Notes: generated from the sequence alone by a model not told the origin. A stretch of 64,000 bases of DNA from Notolepis coatsorum (GCA_963971535.1 OZ020589.1:86128369-86192368), one strand, 5' to 3'; shown: positions 10,331 through 20,540, counted from the first letter of the stretch. Program-made: numbers and translations.

Positions 10331-11370
10331 GCCCAGTGTCTTCAGGCGGCGTCCAGTCCCTCGCCCCGGAGTTCCCTTTGTGAGCCGCCCCCGGACCTCT
10401 CGACTATTCCCCCCCGAGTACCACGACCTCGAGGAGGTTTTCAGCAAGTCCCGGGCGCAGGCCCTTCCGCCTCACCGGCCTTACGACTATGCCATCGACC
10501 TCCGCTCAGGTGCCCCCCTTCCCGGCAGCCGCCTCTACAGTCTGACCGTCCCTGAGAAGGCAGCGATGGATAAATACATCTCTGAGTCCTTGGCAGCAGG
10601 CCTCATTCTGCCTTCCTCCTCCCCGGTGGCGGCCGGTTTCTTTTTTGTTGGGAAGAAGGATCGAGACCTTCGACCCTGCATCGACTATCGCCAACTCAAC
10701 GAGATCACCATTAAGAACAAGTATCCTCTTCCTCTCATGAACTCCACCTTCGAGCCCCTCACCCAGGCTACCGTCTTCACCAAGCTGGACCTCCGGAGTG
10801 CCTACCATCTGGTCCGTATCCGAGAGGGCGATGAATGGAAGACCGCCTTCAAGACCCCCAGGGGCCACTACGAGTACCTGGTGATGCCGTTCGGCCTCAC
10901 CAACGCTCCGGCGGTATCCCAGGCGCTCATGAACGACGTCCTCCGTGACATGCTGGGGGAGTTTGTGGTGGTATACCTGGACGACATCCTCATCTTCTCC
11001 AAGACACTCGAGGAACACGTCCAGCATGTCCGCCGTGTGCTGGAGCGCCTCCTCCACAATCGGCTCTTCGTTAAGGCAGAGAAGTGCCGTTTCCACTCCG
11101 ACTCCGTCGATTACCTGGGCTTCATCGTGGAGAGCGGCCTGACCCGAGCTGACCCTCGCAAGATCCGGGCCGTGGAGGAGTGGCCGGAACCCACCTCTCG
11201 GAAGGAGCTACAGAGCTTCCTCGGGTTCGCAAACTTCTACCGAAGATTCATCCGGAACTACAGCCAGGTGGCGGAACCACTTACCAGGCTAACTTCTCCC
11301 GCCCTGCCGTTTGACTGGTCTCCAGCGGCTTGCGCTGCGTTCCGTTCCCTCAAGAAGAGGTTCACCACCG
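10330..11370 (+). CDS. Gypsy 2 reverse transcriptase
   Basis: The RT domain is uninterrupted in the frame 10272-11441. Motifs include [55 protein letters not shown] and an intact catalytic [12 protein letters not shown] (about 10970). The connection domain has [18 protein letters not shown] frameshift near 11365-11375 separates RT from RNase H, which resumes as [19 protein letters not shown] in the frame of 11330-12463. The catalytic core is intact, but the full pol product cannot be made without correcting the frame. Confidence 0.85.
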
Positions 11371-12290
11371 CCCGGTCTTGCTCCACCCAGACCCCAAGAG
11401 ACAGTTCATTGTGGAGGTGGACGCCTCGGATACTGGACTAGGGGCTATCTTGTCTCAGCGGTCGGCAACGGACCAGAAGGTCTATCCGTGCGCTTTCTAC
11501 TCACGTCGTTTCCTTCCTGCCGAGAGGAACTATGACATTGGCAATCGGGAGCTGCTGGCGGTAGTGGCTGCCTTGGAGGAGTGGCGTCATTGGCTGGAGG
11601 GGGCTGAGGAACCATTGACCATTTGGACGGACCACAAGAACTTGACATACATCCGTGCTACCAAGCGCCTCAACGGCCGGCAGGCAAGGTGGGCCAGCTT
11701 CCTCAGTCGGTTCGACTTCTCGCTGACCTTTCGCCCTGGGTCCCGCAACACGAAGGCCGACTCCCTGTCTCGGTTACACTCCAAGGGGGCTCCAACCACT
11801 AAGGATCCGACTCCCATCCTCCCAGAGGCCAGGGTGGTGGGAGTGGTCACCTTGGGCATCGAGGGATTGGTCAGGCGTGCCCTACGTTTCCATCCCGCTC
11901 CCGGCAACGTACCTGTTCGTTGCCTCTTCGTCCCCGACTCAGTCCGGTCCCGGGTTCTCCAGTGGGGCCATACCAGTCAGTTTGCCTGCCACCCCGGCGT
12001 TCATCGCACTTTCTCCTTCCTGGCTCGTCGATTCTGGTGGCCCACCATGAGAAACGACGTCAAGGAATTTGTTCTGGCCTTCGCAGTCTGCGCCCGCAGC
12101 AAGGCCTCCCACCAGGCACCCTCCGGGCTATTGCAGCCGCTTCCCATTCCGAGCCGCCCTTGGTCCCATGTGGCGTTGGACTTCGTCACGGGTCTTCCTT
12201 CGTCCCAGGGGAACACGTGCCTACTAACTGTGGTGGATCGGTTCAGCAAGGGGGTTCACCTCGTGGTCCTTCCCAAGCTTCCCTCGGCTG
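11370..12290 (+). pseudogene. Gypsy 2 RNase H and integrase N-terminal half
   Basis: RNase H carries [46 protein letters not shown] and KADSLSRL, so its acidic residues are present. The integrase zinc-binding region reads [17 protein letters not shown] and then AFAVCARSK. The first Cys of the usual CPVC pair is replaced by Phe, which should weaken the HHCC finger. The first catalytic Asp is in ALDFVTGLP. The frame breaks near 12290, before the second catalytic Asp. Confidence 0.8.
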
Positions 12291-13271
12291 CCGGCTGCCG
12301 AGACAGCGGACCTCCTGACAAGCCACGTGTTCCGCCTCCATGGGTTTCCCCAGGACGTCGTCTCGGACCGGGGCCCCCAGTTCACTTCCCAGGTATGGCG
12401 GGCCTTTTGCAAGGGATTGGGGGCAACAGTCAGTCTTTCCTCTGGTTATCATCCCCAGACTAACGGACAAACAGAGAGGATGAACCAGAGCGTGGAGTCT
12501 GCTCTCCGTTGTGTTGCCGCCAAGAGACCCGCTTCCTGGAGCCGGTTCCTCCCCTGGGTCGAGTACGCCATCAACTCCCTGGTCAGTTCCGCCACCGGCC
12601 TCTCGCCATTTGAGGTATCCCTGGGCTACCAACCCCCTCTTTTCCCTGCACAGGAATCGGAGGTGGCAGTTCCCTCCGTGCAGGACCATCTCGACCGGTG
12701 TCGGCAGGTCTGGGAGATCACCAGGACTGCGCTGCTCCGGTCATCGGAGCGCGCCAGTCGTGGAGCTGACCGACGCCGGATCCCTGCGCCGACGTACCAC
12801 CCTGGGCAGAGGGTATGGTTGTCCGCCAAGGACCTTCCGCTTCGATCCTCGGCCAAGAAGCTTAACCCCCGGTTCGTCGGCCCTTTTGAGGTTCAGAGGG
12901 TGCTCAGTCCCGCGGCGGTGAGTCTTAAGCTTCCTGCGTCCATGCGCATTCACCCCGTTTTCCATGTGTCCCGGATTAAACCTGTCTCTCTCAGTCCCCT
13001 GATGCCTCCTGCTCCAGACCCGCCTCCTCCCGAGATGGTGGACGGACACCCCCAGTGGAAGGTCCGTCAGCTCATGGACGTCCGACAGCGGGGACGGGGG
13101 TTCCAGTACCTGGTGGACTGGGAGGGATACGGTCCGGAGGAACGGAGCTGGGTCTCCCGCCAACTCATCATGGACCCCGACCTAATCACCGACTTCCATC
13201 GTTCCCATCCGGACAAGCCGGGCCGGGCTGGTCGCCGGGTGGCTCCCGTGGAGGGGGGGGGGGTACTGTGA
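12290..13271 (+). CDS. Gypsy 2 integrase core, GPF/Y module and chromodomain
   Basis: After the frameshift the frame 12327-13271 runs intact. It has VVSDRGPQF (second catalytic Asp), [13 protein letters not shown] (catalytic Glu region), [20 protein letters not shown] and the FVGPFEV module. The C-terminal chromodomain has [30 protein letters not shown] and [10 protein letters not shown]. The frame reads through the purine tract (Glu-Gly-Gly-Gly). Its TGA stop (13269-13271) is formed by bases 3-5 of the 3' LTR, so coding sequence, primer tract and LTR overlap. Without frame correction it is not joined to RT. Confidence 0.85.
13250..13266 (+). other. Polypurine tract of Gypsy 2
   Basis: A run of GGAGGGGGGGGGG followed by TAC lies immediately before the 3' LTR. 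This is the expected plus-strand primer site. It is also translated as the last residues of pol. Confidence 0.85.
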
Positions 13272-13924
13272 GGATTGGCCCGTTGCCGCCGCACGCTTCA
13301 AGGTCAAGGTACCAATTAACGTCGCGCACCTGATGTGTGTTGTAATCAGCTCACTGGAGGCCTTCATATACTCTGGGTTTCCTAATGTTCATTGTCGGGT
13401 CGTTTTGGATTTCCACTGGCTGCTGCTTGTTTTCCCCGTGTTGTACCTCGCCTTTTTCTCTTCAGGACGTCTGTTGGAAGTCACCGCTGTTGCTTGCTTG
13501 CCATTCTTTGGACCCCTGCCTCGTAGACCGCTTTGCGCAATTGCGCCTTGGTGAGTTTTTGGAACGTTCTTTTTTGGATACTGTTTTTCTCGTAAATTCC
13601 GGGACTCGGGACATTTCTGTTTTTGTGTGTTATGTTAAACACTGAAGAGGAGCCGCTTGTTGTTATCACGGACTCAGCTAAGACAATACTGGACTGCTTG
13701 TAATCCCGTTTGCTCGTCTAGTGACATTTTCTCAACGCCACGGTGCCTCTCAGCCCAGAAGACGTGCTGCAGAGCCACGGACAACTCTGCCCAGAACATT
13801 CTCCCTTTGTGTTTTGTGGTTTATTTGCTCATTCCTATTTTAGAAATAAATACGCCCTAGTTTTTGGCTAACTCTGAACTACCTGTCTGTGCCGTGCTGT
13901 TGTGGTCGGTTTCAAACCATAACA
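13267..13924 (+). repeat. 3' LTR of Gypsy element 2
   Basis: It matches 8044-8806 with scattered substitutions. It lacks the 49-bp tandem copy and a segment of about 57 bp. It ends ATAACA and is followed by the target duplication ATTTT. Confidence 0.95.
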
Positions 13925-14160
13925 ATTTTAGGGGCAAATGCGAGTGAAATAGTCGAACTGTAGAGCCCTGGGCCCTCATTTTTCAACAATTCTTAGAAAG
14001 TGTTCTATATTCGTACTTAAGCACAGAATTTAGAATGTGTGTACGCACAGAAATATCGAGATTTAACAACCGTGCGTACACGGGTCCTACGCACACTCCG
14101 TATTGATAAAAACCATTCGTCCTTACCATCAATGCTTGTGCATGATTATCCATATATGGT
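13925..14160 (+). mobile_element. hAT-like terminus and adjoining Harbinger-like relic
   Basis: 13925-13970 ends in GTAGAGCCCTG. Its reverse complement starts CAGGGCTCTACAG, a hAT-style terminus, with spaced repeats like those at 7960-8043. The chromovirus sits between the two parts. From 13971 the GGCCCTCATTT start with GTACGCAC-type motifs resembles a common fish Harbinger/MITE end. No partner ends were found, so both assignments are tentative. Confidence 0.35.
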
Positions 14161-14809
14161 CATGAAACACCCCCATGGGATGTGAAATAATGGACTAACC
14201 CGAGCGAACTCTGAGAAACTTCACTGATAGGGAGATTGTTCACGGAGGTCTAACGCGCTGGCGAACCAAGAAGACACAACGCGTGTTATGAGAGTCATAC
14301 AATCTATTTTGTTGTCGGTATTAGGTATAGCCTATATAAATTATATATGCATAGCCTACATTATGCAACAGTAATTTGCACATAACGCAGCATGGCACAG
14401 ACATGTCACATGGAGCCCTGCGATGCCTGCATTGTCCTTGTATCTTTACACCTATGAAAACATTTAATAATATTTATAGGCTATAGGCCCTCGTTTAGCC
14501 ATAATAGCCTATTCTCAAATGGCCAAATCTCCTCGCTGACGGACCCATGTATAGCCTATATCATATTCATATATGTCTCCAGGGAATCGTGGGGCTCGGA
14601 AAATAAAGGGAACCCCTGCTATAGCCTATCTTTTATAAGCTATTTTATTTACAGTAGTCTATTTATGATTTGTTTCCATAGCCGGTCTCAGTTATGCTGT
14701 GGCTGGATGGGTCGGGATTAATGAAGCTGATAGGAGACTGCTTCTCGGCTATACGAATTAAAGCCACGATTGTGCTTCCATTAAAATCAAAGTCAACCAG
14801 AGCTGACAG
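14161..14809 (+). other. No gene seen
   Basis: AT-rich unique-looking sequence with several TAGCCTAT-type short repeats. No coding frame or RNA gene is recognised. Confidence 0.6.
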
Positions 14810-15450
14810 ACCTCTTCTTGGTTCTCTCTCACCTTTCCCCCCCTCCTCTTTTTTCCCTTACCTGGCCCTCTCTCTTTCTTTCTCTCTCTATCTGTCCCTC
14901 ACTATCTCTCACTCTCTCTCTCTCTCTGTCCCTCACTATCTCTCTCTCTCCTCTCTTTCCTCTCTATCTCTTCTCTCTCTCCGCTCTCTCTCTCTGACCC
15001 TCGTTCTTTCTTTCATTTATTGGTTCTCACTCTCTTTGTCTCTCTGTGTTGGTTTGTTTGGGCCTTCATCTCTCTCATTTATTCATTCATTCATTAGGTC
15101 TCTCTCTATCTCCCTGTTATATCTGGTATCATGGTCACCCTCTCTGTCACTCTCACTCTGCCTCTCTCTCTTGTTCATTTGTTCCTCTCGCTCGTCCTCT
15201 CTCTCCTCACTGATAGCCTCTCGCTCGTCCTCTCTCTCTTGTTCATTTGTTTTTCGCTTGCCCTCTCTCTCTCTCCCCTCACTGATAGCCTCGCTCACCC
15301 TGTCTCTTTTCCCACACTTCTCTGCAACTCTTTCCTTTATTGCACTCACAGCTCTTTTTCCCTTTCAAGGTTCTCCTCCTTTGTCTTCTTTTGTTCCCTT
15401 TCTTCCTGTCTCTCCATCAACCCTCCCTGCACTCTCTCCTTCTGCCAGAA
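14810..15450 (+). repeat. Degenerate CT-rich simple repeat
   Basis: Long interrupted (CT)n/(TCTC)n sequence with minor tandem blocks such as CTCACTGATAGCCTCGCTC. Open frames here (Ser/Leu-rich on plus, Arg/Glu-rich on minus) result from composition only. Confidence 0.9.
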
Positions 15451-15471
15451 GTCCTTTACCAGACCATTATT

Positions 15472-15551
15472 AGGCCTCTAACACTCTTGAAACTCTACAC
15501 TGTAACACTCCTAAACTCTACACTCTAACACTCTGAAACTCTACACTCTAA
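15472..15551 (+). repeat. Minisatellite, about 23-bp unit, left part
   Basis: Units of about 23 bp built from ACTCTACACTCTAACACTC. The array continues at 20938 after the 5.4 kb insertion. Removing the insertion and one TAA restores the repeat phase. Confidence 0.85.
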
Positions 15552-16117
15552 AGGGCTCTACATGGTCGGGCGACTGCGACACAACATCGACAACGCAACA
15601 ATGTTGCAGACACTCTGCCTTTATGCTTCTGCAACATCCACGCATAGCCTATGCAACATTGTACAAATAAATGTAAAATTAATGTACAAAATAAACATCT
15701 TTCCGGTGTTTTAGACGTCGCTCTTTTATTTTGAAACCCCCCGACCGGAAGTATTATAGCTGCTATCGCTAGCGGCTTGTGTCATCCAGTTCAGTGTTTT
15801 TGAGCTGACGCTAAATACAAATGTTGAGATTGTTGGTGAACAACTAACTTTAGGTTAGTTTTAACGTTAGCTAGCAGTTGTGCAAATGCAGGCAGCTACA
15901 GGCACTCAAGGAAGAGCTGCAGATTTTAATCGGCAGGAGAGAGAGAGCTTGTCAAAGCCGTATATCCCTGTGGTTGTGGTGCGGTCGTAGGCACGAAAAT
16001 GCAGCTCAAAACTACCTGTTGTATTAAATTAATTGATTGCTGTTTAACTTGTCCCTGTGTCCAGTCCTTTCGATTAGCCCCACCCGCTCATTGTAAACAA
16101 TGATGCATGTAATTATA

Positions 16118-16548
16118 TTAAAGGTGAACTATCTTATAAATGGCCTTTTTCAGTGTTTAGCATTGTTTCCTGGCTATGTGGACTTATATTAATATATATT
16201 AATCTATGTCTCTAATTCTCATATTGGTGCATTCTTCCAATTCTCCTCTCACAATATTCACCCTCACTGAACTGAGTCATCTGAAAATGTGCATATCTGT
16301 GATGTTAGAGATTTCTCAACTACATAATAATGTGGCAGTTGTCACCAGGCCACACAGTGGTTGGAGCCCAGCCTCAAAACGGCTTAAGATCTTGAGGTAG
16401 AAAAATGCTGTTTTTGAGTACTTGATTAGAAATACAAAACCATGCATTTTTTTTGAAGAAAAACCTTACAGAGGTGTTCCATAGACTCACAGGAATTGTG
16501 TAAAAGTGCCCAAATAGTGAAAGAAATAGTAAAATAGTTCCCCTTTAA
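16118..16548 (+). mobile_element. TTAA-flanked MITE, 431 bp
   Basis: Ends are TTAAAGGTGAACTATCTTA on the left and, inverted, TTAAAGGGGAACTATTTTA on the right. TTAA at both ends fits piggyBac or Kolobok target use. It has no coding capacity, so it is a non-autonomous element. Confidence 0.65.
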
Positions 16549-16906
16549 GGTTACTATGTGTTGTAGCTATGTTAATATATTCTGAATGGCATTAAAGTGG
16601 AGATGAAGCATAGCGATAAATACATATTCATAGCATCACATTAGTATTTAGATAAGCCACATAAGAAATCACGTTATAAAAATAAGCAGTTTCTAAGAAA
16701 AAACGATTTGTTATGTGCATTTCTGAGGCATTTATCATTATTGGCGCGGCCATTTTGTTGCTGACGTCAAGGGGCTGGTTGGCTGCCTGCAACACTGCAG
16801 CTCACTGCATCCTACTGACCACCTGAGGAGACTTGCACGCAATAGCACACTGACCTCCAGAGGCTGTAGTTTGCAATGGATCTCGACGAGGTGGACAGAC
16901 AGACAG

Positions 16907-17038
16907 GTTCATAGAAACCCAATTGCATATGCATTTGAGCCTATTAGAGCGACACCAGTGAGACGTGCTCCTCCTGTTGAGCTGGACGACGATGGAGAAA
17001 ATAACATGCCTGAAGATGATGGCCGTATGATGTCATAA
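16907..17038 (+). pseudogene. Exon-like frame in the Kolobok-like element
   Basis: A 43-codon frame reads HRNPIAYAFEPIRATPVRR and then an acidic stretch, ELDDDGENNMPEDDG, ending in TAA. An upstream ATG (16876) is one base out of frame, so the start is decayed. The composition looks like a protein N-terminus, perhaps the second gene of the element. The function is not recognised. Confidence 0.3.
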
Positions 17039-17106
17039 TCAAACATTCTAGAACATTTGTGATGTCACCGTATGATGTCATAATCAAACATTCTAGAACA
17101 TTTGTG
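17025..17106 (+). repeat. 45-bp tandem duplication before ORF1
   Basis: Two adjacent copies of a unit containing ATGATGTCATAATCAAACA and TTCTAGAACATTTGTG. It may be the 5' UTR repeat of the ORF1 element, or a duplication in the host element. Confidence 0.75.
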
Positions 17107-17143
17107 TTCTATATATATTCAACAATTCTGTTCATGTGGGAGG

Positions 17144-18772
17144 ATGGATTGGGAGAGATGCGCCGAGTGGCGGCGTCTGCGTCCGTCGGAACTGTGCAGC
17201 GAAGACATGCGTGGGAGCAGTAGTCGGTGGTGGGGTGTGTCAGAAGTGGCTGTGAGAGATCAGGAACAGCGAAGGCCTTGCGATTGGTGGCCCCGGCCTG
17301 TGAGCGGCTACCCAGGGTATTGGGAGGATCGTGATGGAAGTAAATGGTGTGAGAAGGGCGAGGAAGATAGCGAAAGGGAACAGGCAGATATGGAGCTAAC
17401 GACCGATAACGGAGAGGGAAGTGAGAAGGAGGCCTCGGAGATGGTGGAAGACAAAGGGAAGGAGTCGGATGGTGTAAAGAAGAAGAAGAAGGAAGAGGAA
17501 GAACGGGAGAGGGAGGAGGAGGGGTGGGATACGGTGAGGAAGAAGAGGAAGAAGCGGACGGAGAGGAACGACAGCGATGGGGATAGTGAGAGTAGGGGGG
17601 AGGAGAGGGGGGGAGAAGGGGGGAAGAGGAAGAAAGGGGGGGACGATAGCTCAAGTGGTCCGGGAGACGAGGGTGCAGGAAAAGATGTGGCAAAAGCGGA
17701 AGTGATCCATATAGTGGTCAGGCTTGAGGGGGAGAGGGATGAGAGGAAAGTAGGTAGGCTCGAGTGGCCCAAACTCATTGCCGAGCAATTAGGAGAGGTA
17801 AAGTACGTGAACGTTTTGTGGGATGGGAATCTGGCCGTAGGGTGTGGTAGTGAGGGGCAGGTGGAGGTGGCTAGGAAGATGCAGAGCATTGGGGGGGTGG
17901 GTATAAGTAAGGTGGCGAGAGTAGGGGAGAAGAGGGGGGGGGGATGTAAGGGGGTGATAGTTGGGGTACCGGTCGAGGTTACAGTAGAGCAGCTGGTGGA
18001 AGAGCTAAAGGAGGACAGGCGTAATGGCATAGTTAAGAGTGCAGCAAGGATGAAGAGGGGAGCGGAGAGGGCAGTGACGGGGACGGTAGTGATTACGTTT
18101 GAGGGTGGGGTTGTTCCTAGCGAGGTATTAGTAGGGCGTAGGATGTATAGGGTTAGGGAATTTGTTCATAATCCTCTTAGGTGCTATAGGTGCCAGGGGT
18201 TTGGCCATATAGCTACCACGTGTATGAAGGGGATGAGGTGCGCTAGGTGTGGCGGGGAACATGAATATGGGAAATGTGGAGAGGGAGTGAAGCCGAGGTG
18301 CTGTAGTTGTGGTGGGGAGCACAGTGTAGCGTTTCGGGGGTGCGAGGTGATGATGAAGCAGGTCGCGGATCGGAGAGAGAGAAGGGAGGGTAAGTTGACG
18401 TATGCTGGGGCGGTTAGCAGGGCAGGACAGGGGAGCCAAGAAAGGGTGCAGGGGGTTGAAGGAGGGCGTTTGGCAGTGAGGGTAGAGCAGGTGGAAAGAG
18501 ACAGGGGAAGGGAGGAGAAATTAGGTATTGTGGCCTTCGTGGCAGGGGTAGTTACTGGTATGGCAGAGGTTACGGGTAGAACAGAGATGGTGAAGATGAT
18601 TGTTAGGATAGCGGTTCAACATCTGGGATTGGAAGGTCTGGACTTGAGGGAGGTGTGTGAAGAGTTGGCTGAGGGGGCTGCGAGGGACAGGGCTGCGAGG
18701 GACAAAGCGGCCCAGGATAAGATAGCAGGGGGCAAGGAGGGTCCCGCGGAGGGGGGCTCAGACAGGAAGTAG
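17144..18772 (+). CDS. LINE ORF1 protein (Nimb/I-clade type) with three CCHC knuckles
   Basis: The frame is open for about 540 residues. I favour the ATG at 17144 (MDWERCAEWRRL) over one 14 codons upstream, because the upstream part is AT-rich leader-like sequence. Residues about 80-200 are Glu/Lys/Gly-rich and disordered. The following region (VIHIVVRLEGERDERKVGRL) resembles an RRM-like fold. Three zinc knuckles follow: CYRCQGFGHIATTC, CARCGGEHEYGKC and CCSCGGEHSVAFRGC. This layout is typical of ORF1 from I/Jockey-type LINEs, an RNA-binding Gag-like chaperone. No endonuclease or RT follows. A GAA-rich 3' tail begins at once. An intact ORF1 without ORF2 is unusual. Confidence 0.8.
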   Translation: MDWERCAEWRRLRPSELCSEDMRGSSSRWWGVSEVAVRDQEQRRPCDWWPRPVSGYPGYWEDRDGSKWCEKGEEDSEREQADMELTTDNGEGSEKEASEMVEDKGKESDGVKKKKKEEEEREREEEGWDTVRKKRKKRTERNDSDGDSESRGEERGGEGGKRKKGGDDSSSGPGDEGAGKDVAKAEVIHIVVRLEGERDERKVGRLEWPKLIAEQLGEVKYVNVLWDGNLAVGCGSEGQVEVARKMQSIGGVGISKVARVGEKRGGGCKGVIVGVPVEVTVEQLVEELKEDRRNGIVKSAARMKRGAERAVTGTVVITFEGGVVPSEVLVGRRMYRVREFVHNPLRCYRCQGFGHIATTCMKGMRCARCGGEHEYGKCGEGVKPRCCSCGGEHSVAFRGCEVMMKQVADRRERREGKLTYAGAVSRAGQGSQERVQGVEGGRLAVRVEQVERDRGREEKLGIVAFVAGVVTGMAEVTGRTEMVKMIVRIAVQHLGLEGLDLREVCEELAEGAARDRAARDKAAQDKIAGGKEGPAEGGSDRK

Positions 18773-18954
18773 CAGCAGTAGATGCACTCCAATGGACAAT
18801 GTAGTTGATGACGGGGTCCAGTAGAAGAAGAAAAAGAAGGTGAAGAAGGATAAGAAGGAGAAGAAGAAGAGCCCATAAAAAGAATTGCGGAGGGCAGTAA
18901 TACGCCTCGATGCGTCTACTCTGCCGGAAATTCAAATAAGAAGAAGAAGAAGCA
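18773..18954 (+). other. 3' UTR with (GAA)n tail of the ORF1 element
   Basis: GAAGAAG-rich sequence follows the stop. Then comes GGAGGGCAGTAATACGCC...CTGCCGGAAATTC and a terminal (AAG)n run ending near 18954, as in fish Nimb LINEs. The tail supports retroposition of this ORF1-only unit. Confidence 0.6.
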
Positions 18955-19061
18955 TTTCCTGGCATTTCTTCAGACTACAACATGAATCCAGACTGGTTTG
19001 ACCGAAGTCAAACACATGTGGGTAAAGCCCTATTTTTGATAGTGTTTTTTGTCTATTTCAG

Positions 19062-19490
19062 ATATATAGTCATCACAACTTCTGTACTGTATATAGAGTC
19101 ATCACAACTTCTGTACTGTATATAGAGTCATCACAGCTTCTGTACTGTATAGTCATCACAACTTCTGTACTGTATATAGAGTCATCACAGCTTCTGTACT
19201 GTATATAGTCATCACAACTTCTGTACTGTATATAGTCATCACAGCTTCTGTACTGTATATAGTCATCACAGCTTCTGTACTGTATATATAGTCATCACAA
19301 CTTCTGTACTGTATATATAGTCATCACAGCTTATGTACTGTATATAGTCATCATAGCTTCTAACTACTGTATATAGTCATCACAACTTCTGTAGCTTCTG
19401 TACTGTATATAGTCATCACAACTTCTGTACTGTATATAGAGTCATCACAGCTTCTGTACTGTATATAGTCATCACAACTTCTGTACTGTA
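19062..19490 (+). repeat. Minisatellite, 26-28 bp unit
   Basis: About 15 copies of GTCATCACAACTTCTGTACTGTATATA(GA). Units vary at CAACTT/CAGCTT and in the number of TA/GA at the end. A single stray unit start also occurs near 19681. Confidence 0.95.
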
Positions 19491-19914
19491 ATAAATACGT
19501 ATGTAGCAGGGAAACTGCTATTTGTCCAAATGCCCTGAAATAACCAACTGCACCGGGGTACACGGAATAACAACTTTATTTCATAAAGGTACCTATGCTA
19601 AACAATTATACAGAGGACACAGGATCTATTAATTAAAACCTATCATTCATTACCCGGCCCATTCACATCACATGTATATAGAGTCATCACATTTATGACT
19701 AACGTTCTGATACAGAGCAAGGTATCAGGTGAGACTAGACTTTCGTATTGTTTACATCAGGGTCCCCCATTTTCAATTCATAATGACATTTATGACTAGC
19801 GTTATGATACAGAAAGCTAACGTTATCGTACCTACTGCATATCACTACAGGTGGCTAGTCTAAATATAGACAGTCTGCAAAGATTATATGCGAAACACTG
19901 ATCCAACACCCTGA
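19491..19914 (+). other. Unassigned sequence with a fragment of the ATTC-tail repeat
   Basis: No gene is seen. About 19757-19785 on the minus strand matches the GAATTGAAAATGGGGGACCC block of the repeat family also found at 22046, 32757, 33380 and 44663. Confidence 0.5.
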
Positions 19915-20160
19915 TTATACGTCTCGCTCTCTTGAGGTAGAAGCGCGTCTTTGAGCACGGTCTCTCCGGCGCAGGGCTGACGCTGGGGCTGGTCTGTCCG
20001 TCTCTCCTGCACTATAGCCACTGAAGTCGAAGACCGAGGGAACAGCATCAGGCTTATTAGTGGTCTTCTGGACAAACCTCCCATCCTCTTCAAAGCCCCC
20101 CTCCCCAGCCGGGAGCAATACAAAAGCACCACCGCGGTCCCGATGTTTGGTAGGCAACAT
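19915..20160 (-). pseudogene. THAP-like transposase N-terminal remnant
   Basis: On the minus strand, MLPTKHRDRGGAFVLLPAG begins at 20160 and later reads NKPDAVPSVFDFSGY. The AVPSVFDF segment recalls the C-terminal box of THAP domains, DNA-binding zinc fingers found in Kolobok, P and some Harbinger transposases. The THAP Cys/His set is not complete here. The frame ends at 19915-19917 and the rest of the transposase is absent. This is a weak call resting on position near a TTAA end plus the short motif. Confidence 0.3.
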
Positions 20161-20494
20161 TTTATTTACAGACTGACCCGACAATCCATAGGCATCTAAC
20201 CAACAGTGTATACTAGGAGCCAGACCCAACCAGCCCCATGACGTCAGCAACAAAATGGCGGCGCCCATGTTAAAAACAGGGATATTATATTTGATTTTTC
20301 AGACAAATAAGCTAGATTTCACATTTGATTATAGGACCCTGTCTTACACAAGGTACACAACAAACAAACTAGGATCACATTGCTCACTGCTTCACCTCCC
20401 CTTTAAGGTATGATAGCATTGAATAGCATCAACGCTAGCTGGCTAGCTACAACGAATTCTCACAAGCTGGCATCGTAAAATATCAACACCAGCC

Positions 20495-20539
20495 ATGGGA
20501 ATACTGTTTACTAAATTGTGGAGGCTTTTAATTGTCAAG
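20495..20539 (+). other. Exon-like 15 codons resembling the ARL5 GTPase N-terminus
   Basis: ATG at 20495 starts MGILFTKLWRLLIVK and is followed at 20540 by GTAAGA, a good splice donor. ARL5-type Arf-like GTPases begin with a very similar myristoylated helix (MGILFT, then WRL), and a first exon of about this length is plausible. It lies inside the Harbinger-like element, outside the inner TTAA element. It could be a captured host exon, an element exon, or chance. No further GTPase exon is seen. Confidence 0.3.
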
Positions 20540-20540
20540 G

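Larger units (their letters stand above)
8044..13924 (+). mobile_element. Complete Tf1/sushi-group chromovirus (Gypsy element 2)
   Basis: It has two LTRs (8044-8806 and 13267-13924), both TGTGAGG...ATAACA, flanked by a perfect 5-bp duplication ATTTT (8039-8043 and 13925-13929). Inside are gag, protease, RT, RNase H, integrase and chromodomain. No tRNA-type TGG primer site follows the 5' LTR. Instead a 10-nt block at 8809-8818 is the exact reverse complement of a block in the LTR just downstream of a TATA box, which is the self-priming layout known for Tf1/sushi elements. The pol frame has about three frameshifts, so this copy is probably inactive. LTR divergence by eye is roughly a dozen substitutions in 650 bp, plus two large indels. 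Confidence 0.95.
16592..20406 (+). mobile_element. TTAA-flanked, Kolobok-like element, 3.8 kb
   Basis: Left end TTAAAGTGGAGATGAAGCA; inverted right end TTAAAGGGGAGGTGAAGCA. A second inverted block (GCCATTTTGTTGCTGACGTCA) lies at about 16748-16768 and 20236-20262, followed on both sides by GGGGCTGGTTGG. TTAA targets are used by piggyBac and Kolobok. A THAP-like remnant on the minus strand near the right end favours Kolobok, whose transposases carry THAP domains. An acidic exon-like frame lies at the left end (16907-17038). The middle has been replaced by a Nimb ORF1 retroposon and a minisatellite. Confidence 0.5.

Noticed and set aside
8820-13271. Domesticated host gag-pol gene
   Set aside because: Paired LTRs, a 5-bp target duplication and several frameshifts show an ordinary, decayed mobile element.
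14694-15473. 259-residue Ser/Leu-rich open frame and overlapping frames
   Set aside because: Produced by CT-rich simple repeats; no domain and no conserved composition beyond the repeat.
17109-18030. Long Ser/Pro-rich frames antisense to the LINE ORF1
   Set aside because: They mirror the Gly/Glu-rich plus-strand gene, which has clear zinc knuckles.
19062-19490. Possible CRISPR array
   Set aside because: Direct tandem minisatellite without unique spacers, in a eukaryotic transposon-rich context.
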